Source of the DNA: Protopterus annectens
Lineage: Eukaryota; Chordata; Ceratodontiformes; Protopteridae
DNA length: 64,000 bases
Assembly: GCF_019279795.1 (NCBI RefSeq)
Contig: NC_056731.1
Location: 860,922,499 to 860,986,498, forward strand
Reading direction: 5' to 3'
Part shown: positions 1-10,426 of the stretch, piece after piece
How positions within the stretch are numbered: position 1 is the stretch's first letter
How the letters are laid out: each line of letters starts with the position of its first letter
Program-made: the position numbers and the translations under genes
The notes under the pieces: model-generated
Told to the model about the DNA's origin: nothing
Database searches by the model: none
Seen by the model: the letters and a program-made list of their open reading frames with translations, nothing else

Positions 1-597
1 GTAACAGATACATCTTCATTGTGACAACTTAATTCTTTTCCCCCTAGGGGTTGAGTACAGAGTGTAATTGGAGGCTGCTGAACTACATCTGCATTATTTA
101 TTATTTATTTATTTTATTTTTACATTTGTTAACCGGGTTAGTCTCTCTAGAGTTTTAGAAGCCCCTTTTCAGCAGAGACCCGAGGATAAAAGCTCCCAAA
201 AAAAGTTTAAGTAAACAAATAGTAAGAACAAAGATAAACACAGATCACATTTTAAGTATACATACTTCTAAAGTAATTACAAAACATGCAATAAAGGAAT
301 ATATAGGATGGAGAAAAATACAATACAATACATATATGAAAATTTTCACATAGTATGGCAAGAAACTAAGAAGAAATATGGTGAGACTAACGTCAATACA
401 TTGCTGAACTAAGGTACTTGGCATCAAGTAAGTAAATATACAGATAAAGTTGTGTGAACTTTGGAAGTTAATAAATAAATTAAAGAACAGTAATAAGGGA
501 TTATGGGAATTGAGTGTACATAAGCTAACTAGTATGGAATATGAAATAAAAAATGTGTAGGTAGTAGTAAGAGAGAGCTAGAAGTGATACAGTTACA

Positions 598-2341
598 TTA
601 GGTTATCCCTGAATGTTTCTTGGGTATTCTTTTAGAGCATGAACCTATCCAATTTGACAGGAAAAAAAATTTAAGCTGTTTGTTGAAGGCATTTTTGTCT
701 TTAAGTAGACTAAGGGCTAAAGGGAATGTGTTCCAATTTTTTGCAACTGAGTGACAAGAGTATTTTCCCAAAGGTTTTGTTTGGCTTATGAACTTCAAGA
801 AAGTATTGATTGGTACTTCTTAATGGGCATTGAGGAGTATAAAGTGTCAGAGAATTTGCAAGGGATGGGCAGGATTTAGGATTGTTTAGTATATTGTGGG
901 CTATAAAGAGTTGGGATTTAGGCAGTAAGTTAGAAAATTCAGGCCACTGTAAAGCCTTTGATGAGAGGCAGTGATGGGATTTGTAGGGTTGATTTGCAGC
1001 AAATCTGGCTACTTTGTTATATGTGGTTTGTAGTTTGGATATTAGGTTACTCTGTAGAGGGGTAAGAATAGGTGAAGCATAGAGTAGGGATGGTAGAAGC
1101 AAGGATTGGGCAAGGGATGGCCTGGATGCACAGGGAAGAAAGTTTTAGTGACGGTAAAGCACACCTAGTTTTTGGTGTTTTTTTAATGAGCTATGAATGT
1201 GATAGTTGAATTTAAGTTCATCATCAGTTATTGCTCCAAGGAGTTTTGCTTGGGTGTCAACAGAAATTTTAGTTCCATTAAGGGATGCTATGGAAAAGTT
1301 CTGTTTTGCATGTTCCAGATTTTTAGGTAGGAAAAGTAGTAGTTTAGCTTTGCTCGCATTTAGCAGGAGTTGGTTGGATTGTAGCCAGTCTTCAACTGAG
1401 TGGAGTGAGTTTTGTGTAAGGGATTGAAGATTTACTATGTTGTCAGCAGAGTTGATGATGGTCGAGTCATCAGCATACTGAATAAGATTGGATTGGGGGC
1501 AGGATGATAAAAGGTCATTGGTAAATACATTGAAGAGGAGAGGGCCCATTATTGATCCTTGTGGGACCCCTGCCCTAACTGCTAGAAAGAAGGAGTAGGA
1601 AGAGTTCCATCTAACAGCCTGGTGTCTATTAGTGAGGTAATCACAGAACCAGGAGGTGGTGTAGTTTGAGAAGCCTAGGTTGGAGAGTTTATGGTGAAGT
1701 ATGGTATGATTTACGGTGTCAAATGCTTTTGACAGGTCCAGAAAGAGGGCTGATGCTATTTTGCTATTATCCTTGACTTGAGCAATGTTATTAGTAAAGG
1801 ATACAAGAGCGGCAGCTGTGCTATGTGTGGAGCGGAAGCCATGTTGAGTTGGTGTGAGTAGGTTTTCTTGTAGCAGATGATTAAGTACTTGCTTATGGAT
1901 ACACTTTTCCAGTATTTTGGAGAGAGGAGACAGTATGGCAATTGGTCTGAAATTGGTTGGCTCAGTGGAGTTTCCTCCTTTATGAAGAGGTACTACAAAA
2001 AATTTCTTCCAAATTGCAGGGACTTTGCCTTCTTTTATGGATCTATTAATCAGGATAGATATGGGGTAAGCTAGAGATGTAGCTGCATGTTTAAGGAATA
2101 ATGGAGGAAGGTTATCAGCTGAGGGTAAACCAGGTTTTAGTTTAGTTAAGAGCAACTTGATATAAGAGGTGGGAACAGGTGATAGTGAGGGTGAGATTGA
2201 GGGTGAAAGAGGTGAATCAGAGGTGGATGAAGATATAGATGGATTGAAAGAGGTGCGGGTGGAAAAGTTAGTTACAGTTAAGTTTTCAATGGCTTCAATG
2301 AAGAACTTATTAAGGAGCGTTGCTATTTCCAGAGGAGTCAT
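598..2341 (-). pseudogene. LINE A copy 1 reverse transcriptase and C-terminal region
   Basis: The minus-strand ORF 2341-1145 (398 codons) carries an RT domain. It begins in the linker (PLEIATLLNKFF), then has VVPLHKGG and NFRPIAILSPLSKILEKC, TQHGFRSTHST, motif A FLDLSKAFDTVNH, motif B GVPQGSIMGPLLFN and motif C YADDS at 1463-1477, all catalytic residues intact. A frameshift near 1103-1145, after KLGVLYRH, moves the reading to 1102-710 (LLPSLLYASPI onward), and another near 710-800 moves it to 798-598. It would copy LINE RNA into DNA at the nicked target. The C-terminal reading aligns with residues near TYLLPSLLYGAPL in the copy at 60.8 kb. Confidence 0.9.
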
Positions 2342-3676
2342 AGGTTCATAGGTAGGTACTAGGCTGTTGGCCCTAGGGCCTATATAAGCCTAGCCAAGCG
2401 GTACCCTGGCTTTTGCCACCCAAGAAAATTATTTTCCTGTGCCCCTGTCAAGCAGATCCACAGAAGTGATCCCCAGGGTGAATTTCCTATCTTCCATCCA
2501 ATCATCAAGATTTTTCTTGAAGAGTGCTAATGAGGAGCCTTGTTTGGTATAGATAGTTTGTTCCAGAGTATGGGAAGTCTCTGGGACAGGAATCTATCCC
2601 TCCAGCATGTTCTGTTTATTGTGGTGACAAGGTTTAGGTCCCTAGAGCGTGTAGCTCAGAGGTATTGGGATTTCTTTACATGGAGCATGTCCAACAGCTC
2701 TGGGTTTGACATAGCTTTGTATGTTAGGCAGAGATCGCCTCTGAGTAGGCTATATGCGACAGAGTAAAGCTGGAGTTTTTTGAGACGGTCTGCATGGGGC
2801 ATCTGTTTGAGGCCGGTAAACCTCTTTGTGAGGTATTTTTGTGGCCTTTCCAGTTGTTGTAGATGTCTTGTGAGGTACATACCAAAAGGGGCATTGTACT
2901 CTATAATGGGTCTAATGAGTGATGAGTAGAGGGGAACAATGACCTCTTTTTTCCTGGATGAGAAACCTTTTGTAATGAATGTGTGCCACGTAGAAGGATT
3001 TACTGACCACTGTGGCAGTGTGATTATCAAAGGAGAGACTACGGTCTGCCTGTGTCCCAAGGTCTCTTATCACACTTTCGCTAACTTTCGTTAAGTAGAC
3101 TACCGCCTGTGTGGTAGTTCATGGGTACACAGTTTTTACCAAAAGGGATGACAATGCACTTTTTGGCATTGAGCTTGAGGTCATGGCTTTCACACCAGGC
3201 ATCTGTCTCAGTTAGGCCTTTTTGTAGGATATCCACATTGTTAGGAGTTTTGATTATGGCTCCTAGTTTGCAGTCATCTGTGAAATTTGTTAGCCAAAGA
3301 CCTTCTGTGTTAGCCTGTACTTCAGAGCAGTAGATACCAAACAGGAGAGGACCTAAGACTGAACCCTGTGGTACTCCATTTGTCACTGGTCTAAAGTTGA
3401 ATTTAGAGTCTGCTACTTTCACAGTGTGGGTTCTGTCAGTGAGCCATTTGGCAACCCATCTTGTGACATAGGGATTTATACCTAGTTTAGTGAGTTTATC
3501 TATACTTCCAGAGTGGGGGATGGTGTTGAAAGCCTTGGCAAGATCTAGATAGGCTATGTGAACCACCTTACCCTCATCTACGGCTTTGGTGTCCGCTTCA
3601 AAGAAGTCTATCAGGTTTAAGAGACATGATCTGTCTTTTACAAACCTGAACTGGGTAGGGTCCAGAGTTTGGAGTC
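2342..3676 (-). mobile_element. LINE family B, copy 1 (CR1-like), inserted in LINE A
   Basis: A 5'-truncated LINE whose 3' end (2342-2370) is a tandem of CTATGAAC, the same end seen at 32988, 54381 and 62070. Homology to the longer copy at 33-37 kb stops near 3676, inside the RT gene. The host LINE A is interrupted at a point where GACTCC, or part of it, is present at both junctions, so a 4-6 bp target duplication or microhomology is possible. Short or absent duplications are common for CR1. Confidence 0.88.
2656..3676 (-). pseudogene. LINE B copy 1 reverse transcriptase fragment
   Basis: The minus-strand reading starts at LQTLDPTQFRFVKDRSC (3676) and has motif A AYLDLAKAFNTIPHSG, motif B GVPQGSVLGPLLFG and motif C FTDDCKLG at 3273-3284, where family relatives have FADD. 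A frame change between 3081 and 3060 moves the reading to 3060-2656, the thumb and C-terminal part (YNAPFGMYLTRHLQQLERPQKYL). The N-terminal RT and all endonuclease are missing because of 5' truncation, so this copy was dead on arrival. Confidence 0.88.
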
Positions 3677-3689
3677 TTGTCAGAATAAG

Positions 3690-4925
3690 GTGTGGGTGGG
3701 GTAGGAGTACCAGGTGAGAGAAGTTTATTGATAGAGTTCCAGAATTTTTTAGAATTACAGTTGGGATTGTTACGTGAGGATTGGTAATATGTCTTTTTAT
3801 CAAGATTGATTTGTTTCTTAGCTTTGTTTCTAAGTTCACTGTAAGAGATAAGGTTGGAAGAGGTATTATTGCCTTTCCAAGTTTTCCAAGCTTTATCTCT
3901 GGTCTTCATGAGTGTAAGGGTAGTTTTAGTTAGCCATGGGGCATATGTGAATTTGATGCGAGTTTTCTTAGTGGGGGCAAAGGAGCTGAGGATGGATAGA
4001 AAGGTGTTGTAGTGTAGGACTGCTTCATCGAGAGTGAGATAAGAGAGAAAGGACCAGTTTATAGTAGAGAGGAGGTGATTTAGTGAGTCACGAGAATAGC
4101 TAGATAGATCACGGGTCACCTTTTATTGTTGTGCTTTATGCAGGTGTTCAGAATTTCTGTGAACTAGTAAAGGTAGGTGGTCACCTAATGTGTCTGGTAG
4201 ACTGGTTGGATTATGATAATGTTGGGGGTGAGATACTAGTATCCAGTCAATAAGTGAACCAGTAGAGGAAAATTTATTAAGGTGGGTAGGGGAAGACATG
4301 AGCTGTGTGAATCCATACAGGTGGAGAGAGGTAGAAGGTGATTCTTTATTGATCTGCAGCCAGTCAGTATTGTCATCTCCTAGTATGATGGTTTCATAAG
4401 GGATAGTTTTAGCTATCCAGGATAGAAAGTGTTCTAAAATGGGGACATTATTTCCAGGAGGGATACAAATTGATGCAATGGCAAGTTTTTTTTTATGGTG
4501 ACTAAGTTTAAAGTCAGCTAAAATTATCTCAGCTGGGAGAAAGTCGGATTTGGGAAAAGAGATAGGGGAGACAGACAGGCAGTTAGAATGCATGATTGCA
4601 ACTCCCCCTCCTCTTTTTGAAAGTCTGTCATGCCTGAGGATATTGTAGCTAGGGGGAAGAATTTCAGAATTAGAAATACTTGGTTTTAACCAGGTTTCAC
4701 ACAAAGCAAGTATGTTTGGGTAATGTTGAGTGATCTAAGCATGAAGCGTGTTGGATTTTTTAACTATACTTTGGATATTTATAGATGAGAGGATGAGTCT
4801 TTTTTGGGGAATACTATTAGTAATGGATGATGGAGAGGTGGAAGAGATTACAGAGGTAGTGGTATTGAAAGTATTTTGAGGAGACTTGTTAGGACCTGGC
4901 TTGGGGTGGACGTCTCCTGATAGTA
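3690..4925 (-). pseudogene. LINE A copy 1 endonuclease and linker remnant
   Basis: Minus-strand reading with the APE-type endonuclease order: INIQS near the N-terminus, CETWLKP, RGGGVAI, a degenerate catalytic GDDNTDW (family form GDxNxDW), DWILVSHP and GDHLPLLVH. A linker follows (APWLTK, then KFWNSINKLLSPG) and leads into RT in related copies. In-frame stops lie at 4735-4737 (TAG, within the N-terminal part) and 4123-4125 (TAA, after HKAQQ). The frame is otherwise preserved across both. The enzyme would nick target DNA at a T-rich site to prime reverse transcription. It cannot be functional as it stands. Confidence 0.85.
4891..4917 (-). other. 2A-like peptide motif, degenerate (LINE A copy 1)
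   Basis: Minus-strand codons give GDVHPKPGP, preceded by the hydrophobic run ISFILSNLLLS. It aligns with GDIHPNPGP at the same place in the copy at 58350-58376. The canonical 2A core is D(V/I)ExNPGP. This copy has H for E, as in the other copy, and K for the key N, so it has probably decayed. 2A-like sequences are known in APE-type non-LTR retrotransposons. Two copies with the motif at the same site show that it belongs to the family. Confidence 0.72.
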
Positions 4926-4955
4926 ACAGGTTGGATAATATGAAACTGATTATTA

Positions 4956-5356
4956 ATTAGTGTTGATTGATTCTTATCTTCTGGGCCAGTGTTTCTTTAC
5001 TGTTGTACTACTTGAAGGCCTTGGCCTGGACAGCAACATATGTTATGCTTTCAGATTACTGTATAAAATGTTTTGCTTGAGAGTTGCATTACTCAGTTAG
5101 TATATATTTCAAACACATAACTGCTGTATGAAATGGCATATACAACTGAAATAGTGCACAAATCAACATTTCTTATGTATGCAAACCTGTGTGTGGTGTC
5201 ATATCCTTTGACTTCTCTGTGGGTATATGTTTCATGCAATAATTGTCTTTTGTATGAGAGAGTCAAAAACTGTCCATTTTAAAAGGTGGCAACTGTAGGA
5301 ATAGTGGCTGTTCAATATGCTGTGCACCCTCTAAATATGTATTTTCCTATACATAT
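4956..5356. other. No recognisable feature
   Basis: AT-rich sequence with no coding reading or repeat that I can place. It separates the 5' end of LINE A copy 1 from a microsatellite tract. Confidence 0.5.
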
Positions 5357-5359
5357 CTA

Positions 5360-5422
5360 TATGTAGTAATATATGTATATGTGTGTGTATGTGTATATAC
5401 ATATATATCTATATATATCTGC

Positions 5423-5494
<72 letters not shown>
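5360..5494. repeat. TATATG then (GT)n microsatellite
   Basis: An imperfect TA/TATATG section is followed by an uninterrupted GT run at about 5430-5494 (about 32 units). Alternating purine-pyrimidine sequence of this length can adopt Z-DNA. No coding meaning. Confidence 0.97.
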
Positions 5495-5500
<6 letters not shown>

Positions 5501-5604
5501 ATCATTGGAATGTTTACTGCTTCCACATTCTACATTCCCTATGGTAGACAGACTGTTCTGCATTATATCTTATTGATACCATCCTGACACCGTTCAGGTG
5601 TGAT

Positions 5605-5700
5605 GGATTACTGTTAACTTCTTGTGGCTATGTTGTGTAGGGTCCTGAATATGAGGCTTGCAAGTGTTGGTGTTGTGTTGTAAGGCAGATCTGTTCGGCT
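5605..5700 (+). mobile_element. Decayed tRNA-like SINE head
   Basis: This stretch aligns loosely with the heads at 6190 and 10722: the series GGCTATG, TGTGTAGGGTCCTG and GAGGCTTGCAAG recurs in order. The A-box half is largely gone. It is probably an old copy of the same tRNA-derived unit. Confidence 0.45.
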
Positions 5701-5807
5701 GTGGAGGAGGGGATGATATCAATAATTACAAGAGGTACTTAAATTGGGCCCCCTCACCCCCATTAGCGGTGCCTTTAGTCATATATGTATTTGTTGTGTT
5801 CTTTTAT

Positions 5808-6123
<316 letters not shown>

Positions 6124-6184
6124 CATTTCCTCTACTGTTAAATGAATGTGCTGGATTATATGTTTGAGAAAACATCAGATTTAT

Positions 6185-6535
6185 TTATATCTGCCATGGC
6201 TTAGTGGTAAATCACTTTGGCTATAGTGTGCAGGGTCCTGAGTTTGAAACTTGCAAGGGCTGATTATTTTGTTGCTGGGCAGAACAAGGCTGTTGAATAC
6301 AGAGTGACTAAGGCACTTTTAAGCAGTTGTAAGTGGGTTTGCGCGGGTTTGCATGACTGTAAGCAATGCTAACTTCCAGTTAAATATTCTTACAGTCAGC
6401 CTCTAAATTGCTTATCCTGTGTAAGCTTTGCATACCTCCATGCAAACAGGATTAAACCCGCTTACTACTGCTTAAAAGTGCTTACTCCCGCTTACCCCTG
6501 CGCTAATTTCTTTAAAAGAAAAGAAAAAGGGGTGA
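6185..6535 (+). mobile_element. Repeat R, copy 1: tRNA-like head plus foldback body
   Basis: The head (about 6190-6300) has TGGCTTAGTGG, a good RNA polymerase III A box, and AGTTTGAAAC, a weak B box. Next is a foldback: arms 6313-6340 and 6454-6481 are inverted repeats (GCACTTTTAAGCAG against CTGCTTAAAAGTGC and onward, a few mismatches), with inner TAAGCAATGC motifs. The tail has an A/G-rich run (AAAAGAAAAAG). A homologous copy lies at 10720-11060. I read it as the left part of the larger Harbinger-like complex that follows. Confidence 0.6.
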
Positions 6536-7125
6536 TTGGAAAGTGGTGAAAATGGGGCACAAAGAGGGAAAGACAGTAGGGAAAATATCTAGGGATGTGC
6601 AGGATGGGTGTAGGGAAGGTCCATACTGCCCATTTCTTCTACAGCAACAGCTGTGCATATACACTGAATTTGGAGGTAGATTTGGACACTCAAACCCCTG
6701 AGAGAAGGGTGAGGACAACAATAATATGTTGTGAAGCCAATTACACCAGATTACATGTGTCCAGTGGACAAGTGTGCGAAATGGACAGCTATGTATGGGG
6801 CGAGATATTCTTTGGGGAACAGATTGCCATTTTTTTCTTTTTTTTAAGGTGAGAGTGGGATGTTGGGGAAGGATAAGTAGGTATATTTGGAGAGGTAGGT
6901 TGTGTAGGATGACAGACAGGACAGACGAGAGCATACAGGGGTGGTATATGACACGTGTGGGGGGTAAACACCTTGGATGGGGCGGAGTGTTTGGAAGTCA
7001 GAAGTCAGTGAACCCCCAAATGGAAACAGTGGTACTGGGACCCCACCCATGGGCAGTCACCACTGCACTTCACTGCCCCGAAGGTGGCTATGCTGGGGGC
7101 TGGGTAGGAGGGGCAGGCTGACCCT

Positions 7126-7383
7126 CTAAATGTGCCACGCAGCCCTCAAGCTGGCATAGCAGAGCTCCAAACTCCCTGCAAAGCTTGCTATGCACCAGAA
7201 CCCGGACCTGACGATGGCTGACAGTTTTCTGTCCACGCCCGCTCCCGGGGGGCGAGCCCTATCCCCTGAGGCAGTTCCATCCGAAGGTGGTGCAGGACCA
7301 GCGGATGAGGAGGTCCCAGGGTGGGCCTCAGACGTGCTGGTGTCTGGTGCCACGGCCAGATGAGGTGGGATAGGTGGGCCCAC
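7126..7383 (-). CDS. GC-rich reading, possible second exon of the Myb/SANT gene
   Basis: An 85-codon minus-strand reading, rich in Pro, Ser, Gly and Ala in its first half (PPHLAVAPDTSTSEAHPG), in a local GC-rich island unlike the AT-rich surroundings. It is on the same strand as the Myb/SANT ORF and downstream of it, so it could encode a linker exon of that protein. The opposite strand also has an acidic reading (MADSFLSTPAPGG at about 7213). I recognise neither, and this could be chance. Confidence 0.22.
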   Translation of the reverse strand: MGPPIPPHLAVAPDTSTSEAHPGTSSSAGPAPPSDGTASGDRARPPGAGVDRKLSAIVRSGFWCIASFAGSLELCYASLRAAWHI

Positions 7384-7779
7384 TGGGACCGACCTTCCAA
7401 AACATGCTATGGTGTTGCAATTTTAAAACATATGTGGGTTAGTCATCGTCAACACATTGCAGGATTAGGTATAACAGCATGCATAGATATTCCCATTAAC
7501 CCAAAACACCAGATATGGAACAGTTGCATAGCAAACAGAACACATGCATGTATGGAACCACAGTGGCCATTACAACAGCATGCAGGTTACATTGATGGCA
7601 GCATGCCACCAACGTGGGAGTATTTCAACATGGCACATGCATAGAAACACGTTTCAGTATTTAGCACACAATAGGACATATGTCCCAACAGTAGATTTAA
7701 TTGTACACATACCCACTGAGTTATGTATTTAGATTATTGTTGCAGATATGGTGGTGGGGGGAAGAGATGTCAATTAACA

Positions 7780-9370
7780 ACTTGTGTATCCCTGTAGTTC
7801 TCACAACTTTCTTAGTCACTGCTGTAATCTGTACCTTACAGGTATTATTACACTACCCTATGGCCTTAGTTTGGACAGTGGTATGTTTGTAGACAAGTAT
7901 ATATGTGAACTGTGTTTTACCTACAGTATACACCTCTTACCTGGTATACCTGTGGAGGTATTGTTTGTTAACACTACCTGACTGTTTCTACACATATTCC
8001 CAGATTCCAGGTTGATGTTATGCACATACCTCTCAATCTGTTATTGCACACACTCTGGTCAAGGCTTGACAACATGCCGGTGGAACTGGGACATATTTTG
8101 ACAATTGCCGTCATAAACATTTGGTGAGTTGCTACAATGACAGGTTTGTTTTCATATACATTTTTTGAATATTTACAGGTCTGACAGTCAGTTATATGTC
8201 ATTAAAAGCTGCCTCAATCTCAGAGATCATCACACTGATTTGCCAGGGGGACAGGGTAACAGGCAGCAGCTATGGGACAATTATCTGGACATTCTGAACA
8301 AATCTGTACAGTTGAGGGGTATGATTATGCATACAGCTTACTTCCATTCCCAGGATTCAAACCATGGCTGTGTCTGCTAAAAATAAAACAGTGTACATCA
8401 CAGTTGAGTGTGCTATTTAGATATTGCTGTGTATCTCTTCCCTGTTTTCTGTCTATGAGTCTCCCGTGGGTTTACAATCTGACCTTGTAATTACATCAGT
8501 CTTATACAGGAATTCCTCAACATTTTTATTATGTAGCACAGTGTGGGTGACAGTGATGACTAATACATTATTATTCAGAGAAACTGCAACACTAACAATG
8601 CCATACAATACCAGTCCAGGATTTCAATCTTTATTTCCAGGCACAGTTTTCTTATCTGACAGACCTGTGGATGGAATGTTTGTTAACACTACCTGAATGT
8701 TGCCACACATATTATCAGATTCCACATTATTATTATGCACATGTGTCTCACTCTGCTACTGCACATAGTCTGATCATAGCTTCACAACATGGGGATAGAG
8801 ATGGGACATAATTTGCATGTTACTCTCATAACATTTTGGTGAGTTGCTAGAGTGACAGGTTTATTCTTATATATATATTTCTGATGGTTATGATGTCTGA
8901 CAATCAGTTGTATGTCATTATTTGCTGCCTAAAAGTCTGGGATCATCCCACTGATTTGCCAGGGTGACAGGCAGAAAAATTAAGCCAATTATCTGAACTT
9001 TCTGACAAAATCTGCACTGTTGAGGGGTATGATTAGGCATACAGTTTACTACCACTCTCAGGATTCAAACCATGGCTGTGTGTGCTAAAAATACAACAGT
9101 TTACTTCACAGTTGAGTGTGCTATTTGGATTTTGTTGTGTATCTTTTCACTGTATTCTAAGTCTCCCTCAGTTGTACAATATGACCTTGTGATTGCAACA
9201 GTCATATACAGACATTCTTACACATTTTATTTATGTAGCACAGTGTGGGAAACAGTGCTTAATACAACGGTACTGTTAAGAGAATGCAACACTACATTAC
9301 CATATGATACCAGAGTAAACACAAGCAGTCCAGGAGTTAGACCTTTATTGCCAGGCTGTTACCCTTTTAT
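7780..9370 (+). repeat. Internal tandem repeat, period about 715 bp
   Basis: ACACTACCTG starts at 7971 and again at 8686, and both are followed by matching text (CACATATT, CAGATTCCA, ATTATGCACAT, GGGACAT). Further shared landmarks are GATTTGCCAGGG (8237 and 8952) and CTGTGTATCT. The second unit runs to about 9365. A partial earlier unit is visible just before 7971 (GTTTGTTAACACTACCTG). Identity is moderate, so the duplication is not recent. No coding content recognised. Confidence 0.75.
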
Positions 9371-9641
9371 TTACATACAACCTATATGAGATTCTTCCTG
9401 CCATATTGTCTGTTTTATTCAGTATATCCCAGACACAATACAGATTTTATACTTGCAATTAACTTTGTACTACTTTTAGATTTATTTCTTATGGCAGTAC
9501 ATGCAAGATTATTACTAACGTGCCTCATAAGGCAGCCTTTGCAGCGTACACGCATGGGCTTCCTGACTCACAGCCCACTCCACTGCAGCTGTGAGAGACA
9601 TAGAGGAATATTTAGCCATACCTATCCATAATATACATGAA

Positions 9642-9956
9642 CTAGGCAATTATTAAACAGTTAGTAGAATAAATACTTGCACACCACTGGGACATCACCC
9701 TGCCTAGCTCCCTCTTCCTCAATTTCAGGTCAGCATAGTGATGCCTGACCTGCTCACCAGTTCGAGGGATGCCAGTGGCACAGGTGAGGTCACGGGCGAG
9801 ACTGTCCCAGGCTTCCGTTTTATATTGGGAATCCTGGTACTGGACCTGCAGCAGTCTCTCTTCATGGTCTTTTACCAGGAGTCCTGCCATGACCTTAAAC
9901 TCCTGGATGCCCCATCGCTGTGCTCGGAAGCGCAATCCTTCCCCAACACTGGCCAT
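9642..9956 (-). CDS. Myb/SANT-like DNA-binding protein, Harbinger accessory type
   Basis: A 104-codon minus-strand ORF starting MASVGEGLRFRAQRWG. The Myb/SANT-like domain spans residues 13 to 85: RW at the start of helix 1 and EFKVMAGLLVKDHEERLL, then YKTEAWDSLARDL in helix 2, and GIPRTGEQVRHHYADLKLRKREL in the recognition helix. The K..W..LA then R..EQVR...DLK pattern is typical of the Myb-like proteins of PIF/Harbinger transposons and of host MSANTD/NAIF1-type proteins derived from them. In Harbinger the Myb-like partner helps bring the transposase to the nucleus and to DNA. The reading ends just past the domain (QWCASIYSTN), so it is probably a first exon or a truncated gene. No transposase is seen nearby. 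Confidence 0.68.
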   Translation of the reverse strand: MASVGEGLRFRAQRWGIQEFKVMAGLLVKDHEERLLQVQYQDSQYKTEAWDSLARDLTCATGIPRTGEQVRHHYADLKLRKRELGRVMSQWCASIYSTNCLIIA

Positions 9957-10059
9957 TGTGCCTACAGGAGGAAGCTGTAACCAGTTATGAGATGTATTCC
10001 TGCCTGTGGGGTTTAAATAGGGCCTATTTCCTGCACTTTGTCGTGAATGGATGGTTTTG

Positions 10060-10205
10060 AAAATGCTAAGCTATTGGGCAAACCTGCTTATCTAAGGTTG
10101 GCATTGCTTAAAGCGGCATACTAATGGGCAAATCTATTTAGCTGGGCTACGCATTGCTTACACCTGGTAAGCAGAGGTGTGCAATGCTTAGCACTGCTTA
10201 TTTTT
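10060..10205. repeat. Subterminal TAAGCA-rich segment
   Basis: Repeated short words GCATTGCTTA, TGGGCAAA and their complements occur several times. GCATTGCTTACACCT pairs loosely with AGGTGTGCAATGC. The words match those in the foldback of repeat R, which supports the reading of this stretch as the opposite subterminal end of one transposon. Confidence 0.5.
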
Positions 10206-10412
10206 AAATTTGCACACTATTTCCTGTTTGGCATTGATTTATTATTCATTACATGTTATAAATTTGTTTAGTATCCATGATTCATGTGTACGTACACTGT
10301 ACAGGGTACTTGTGTTTATCGGGGGATTTTACCACTTTATTACAATGACACCTCACATCTGCACTTAATGCAGTACTCCAGTTCACAAATATATGTTATT
10401 TAGTAGGTTATA
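10205..10412 (+). repeat. Repeat S, copy 1
   Basis: About 200 bp that recurs at 11083-11285. Shared landmarks are TATTCATTACAT, TTTGTTTAGTATCC, TGATTCAT, CCTCACATCTGCACTTAATG and ATATGTTATTTAGTAGG. The high similarity stops at CAGCAAAA, where a V-SINE entered this copy. Confidence 0.85.
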
Positions 10413-10426
10413 CAGCAAAACAATTG

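Larger units (their letters stand above)
95..4955 (-). mobile_element. LINE family A, copy 1 (L2-like), split by another LINE
   Basis: A non-LTR retrotransposon read on the minus strand. In element order it has a 2A-like peptide (4891-4917), an APE endonuclease remnant (4123-4860), a linker, a reverse transcriptase (1145-2341), a C-terminal region (598-1102), and a 3' UTR ending in an ATTT-rich tail at 95-125. A LINE B copy sits inside it at 2342-3676. Removing that insert restores the A reading (SDKT then PLEIATLLNKFF), which matches the intact order in the family copy at 59.5 kb. The 5' end is probably truncated near 4955, where the reading runs into stops. The family assignment to the CR1/L2 side of the Jockey superfamily rests on RT motif style and is an inference. 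Confidence 0.88.
6185..10420 (-). mobile_element. Probable PIF/Harbinger-type DNA transposon complex
   Basis: Three things suggest a DNA transposon. A Myb/SANT ORF lies at 9642-9956 (minus), the accessory protein type of Harbinger elements. TAAGCAATGC-like motifs lie near both ends (6360 region and 10060-10205). A short inverted match TAAGCAGTKSTAAG lies at about 6319 and 10192-10205. I see no DDE transposase, so the element is incomplete or the enzyme has decayed. The true ends are uncertain because repeat R (left) and repeat S (10205-10412, right) both recur in a shortened copy next door. Harbinger target duplications are 3 bp (TWA), which cannot be proved here. Confidence 0.42.

Noticed and set aside
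6512-7121. Overlapping readings of 115-140 codons on both strands near the Harbinger-like complex
   Set aside because: No domain on either strand; open frames on both strands reflect base composition.
7321-7644. 107-codon plus-strand reading
   Set aside because: No recognisable motif, and it overlaps a better minus-strand candidate in the GC-rich island.
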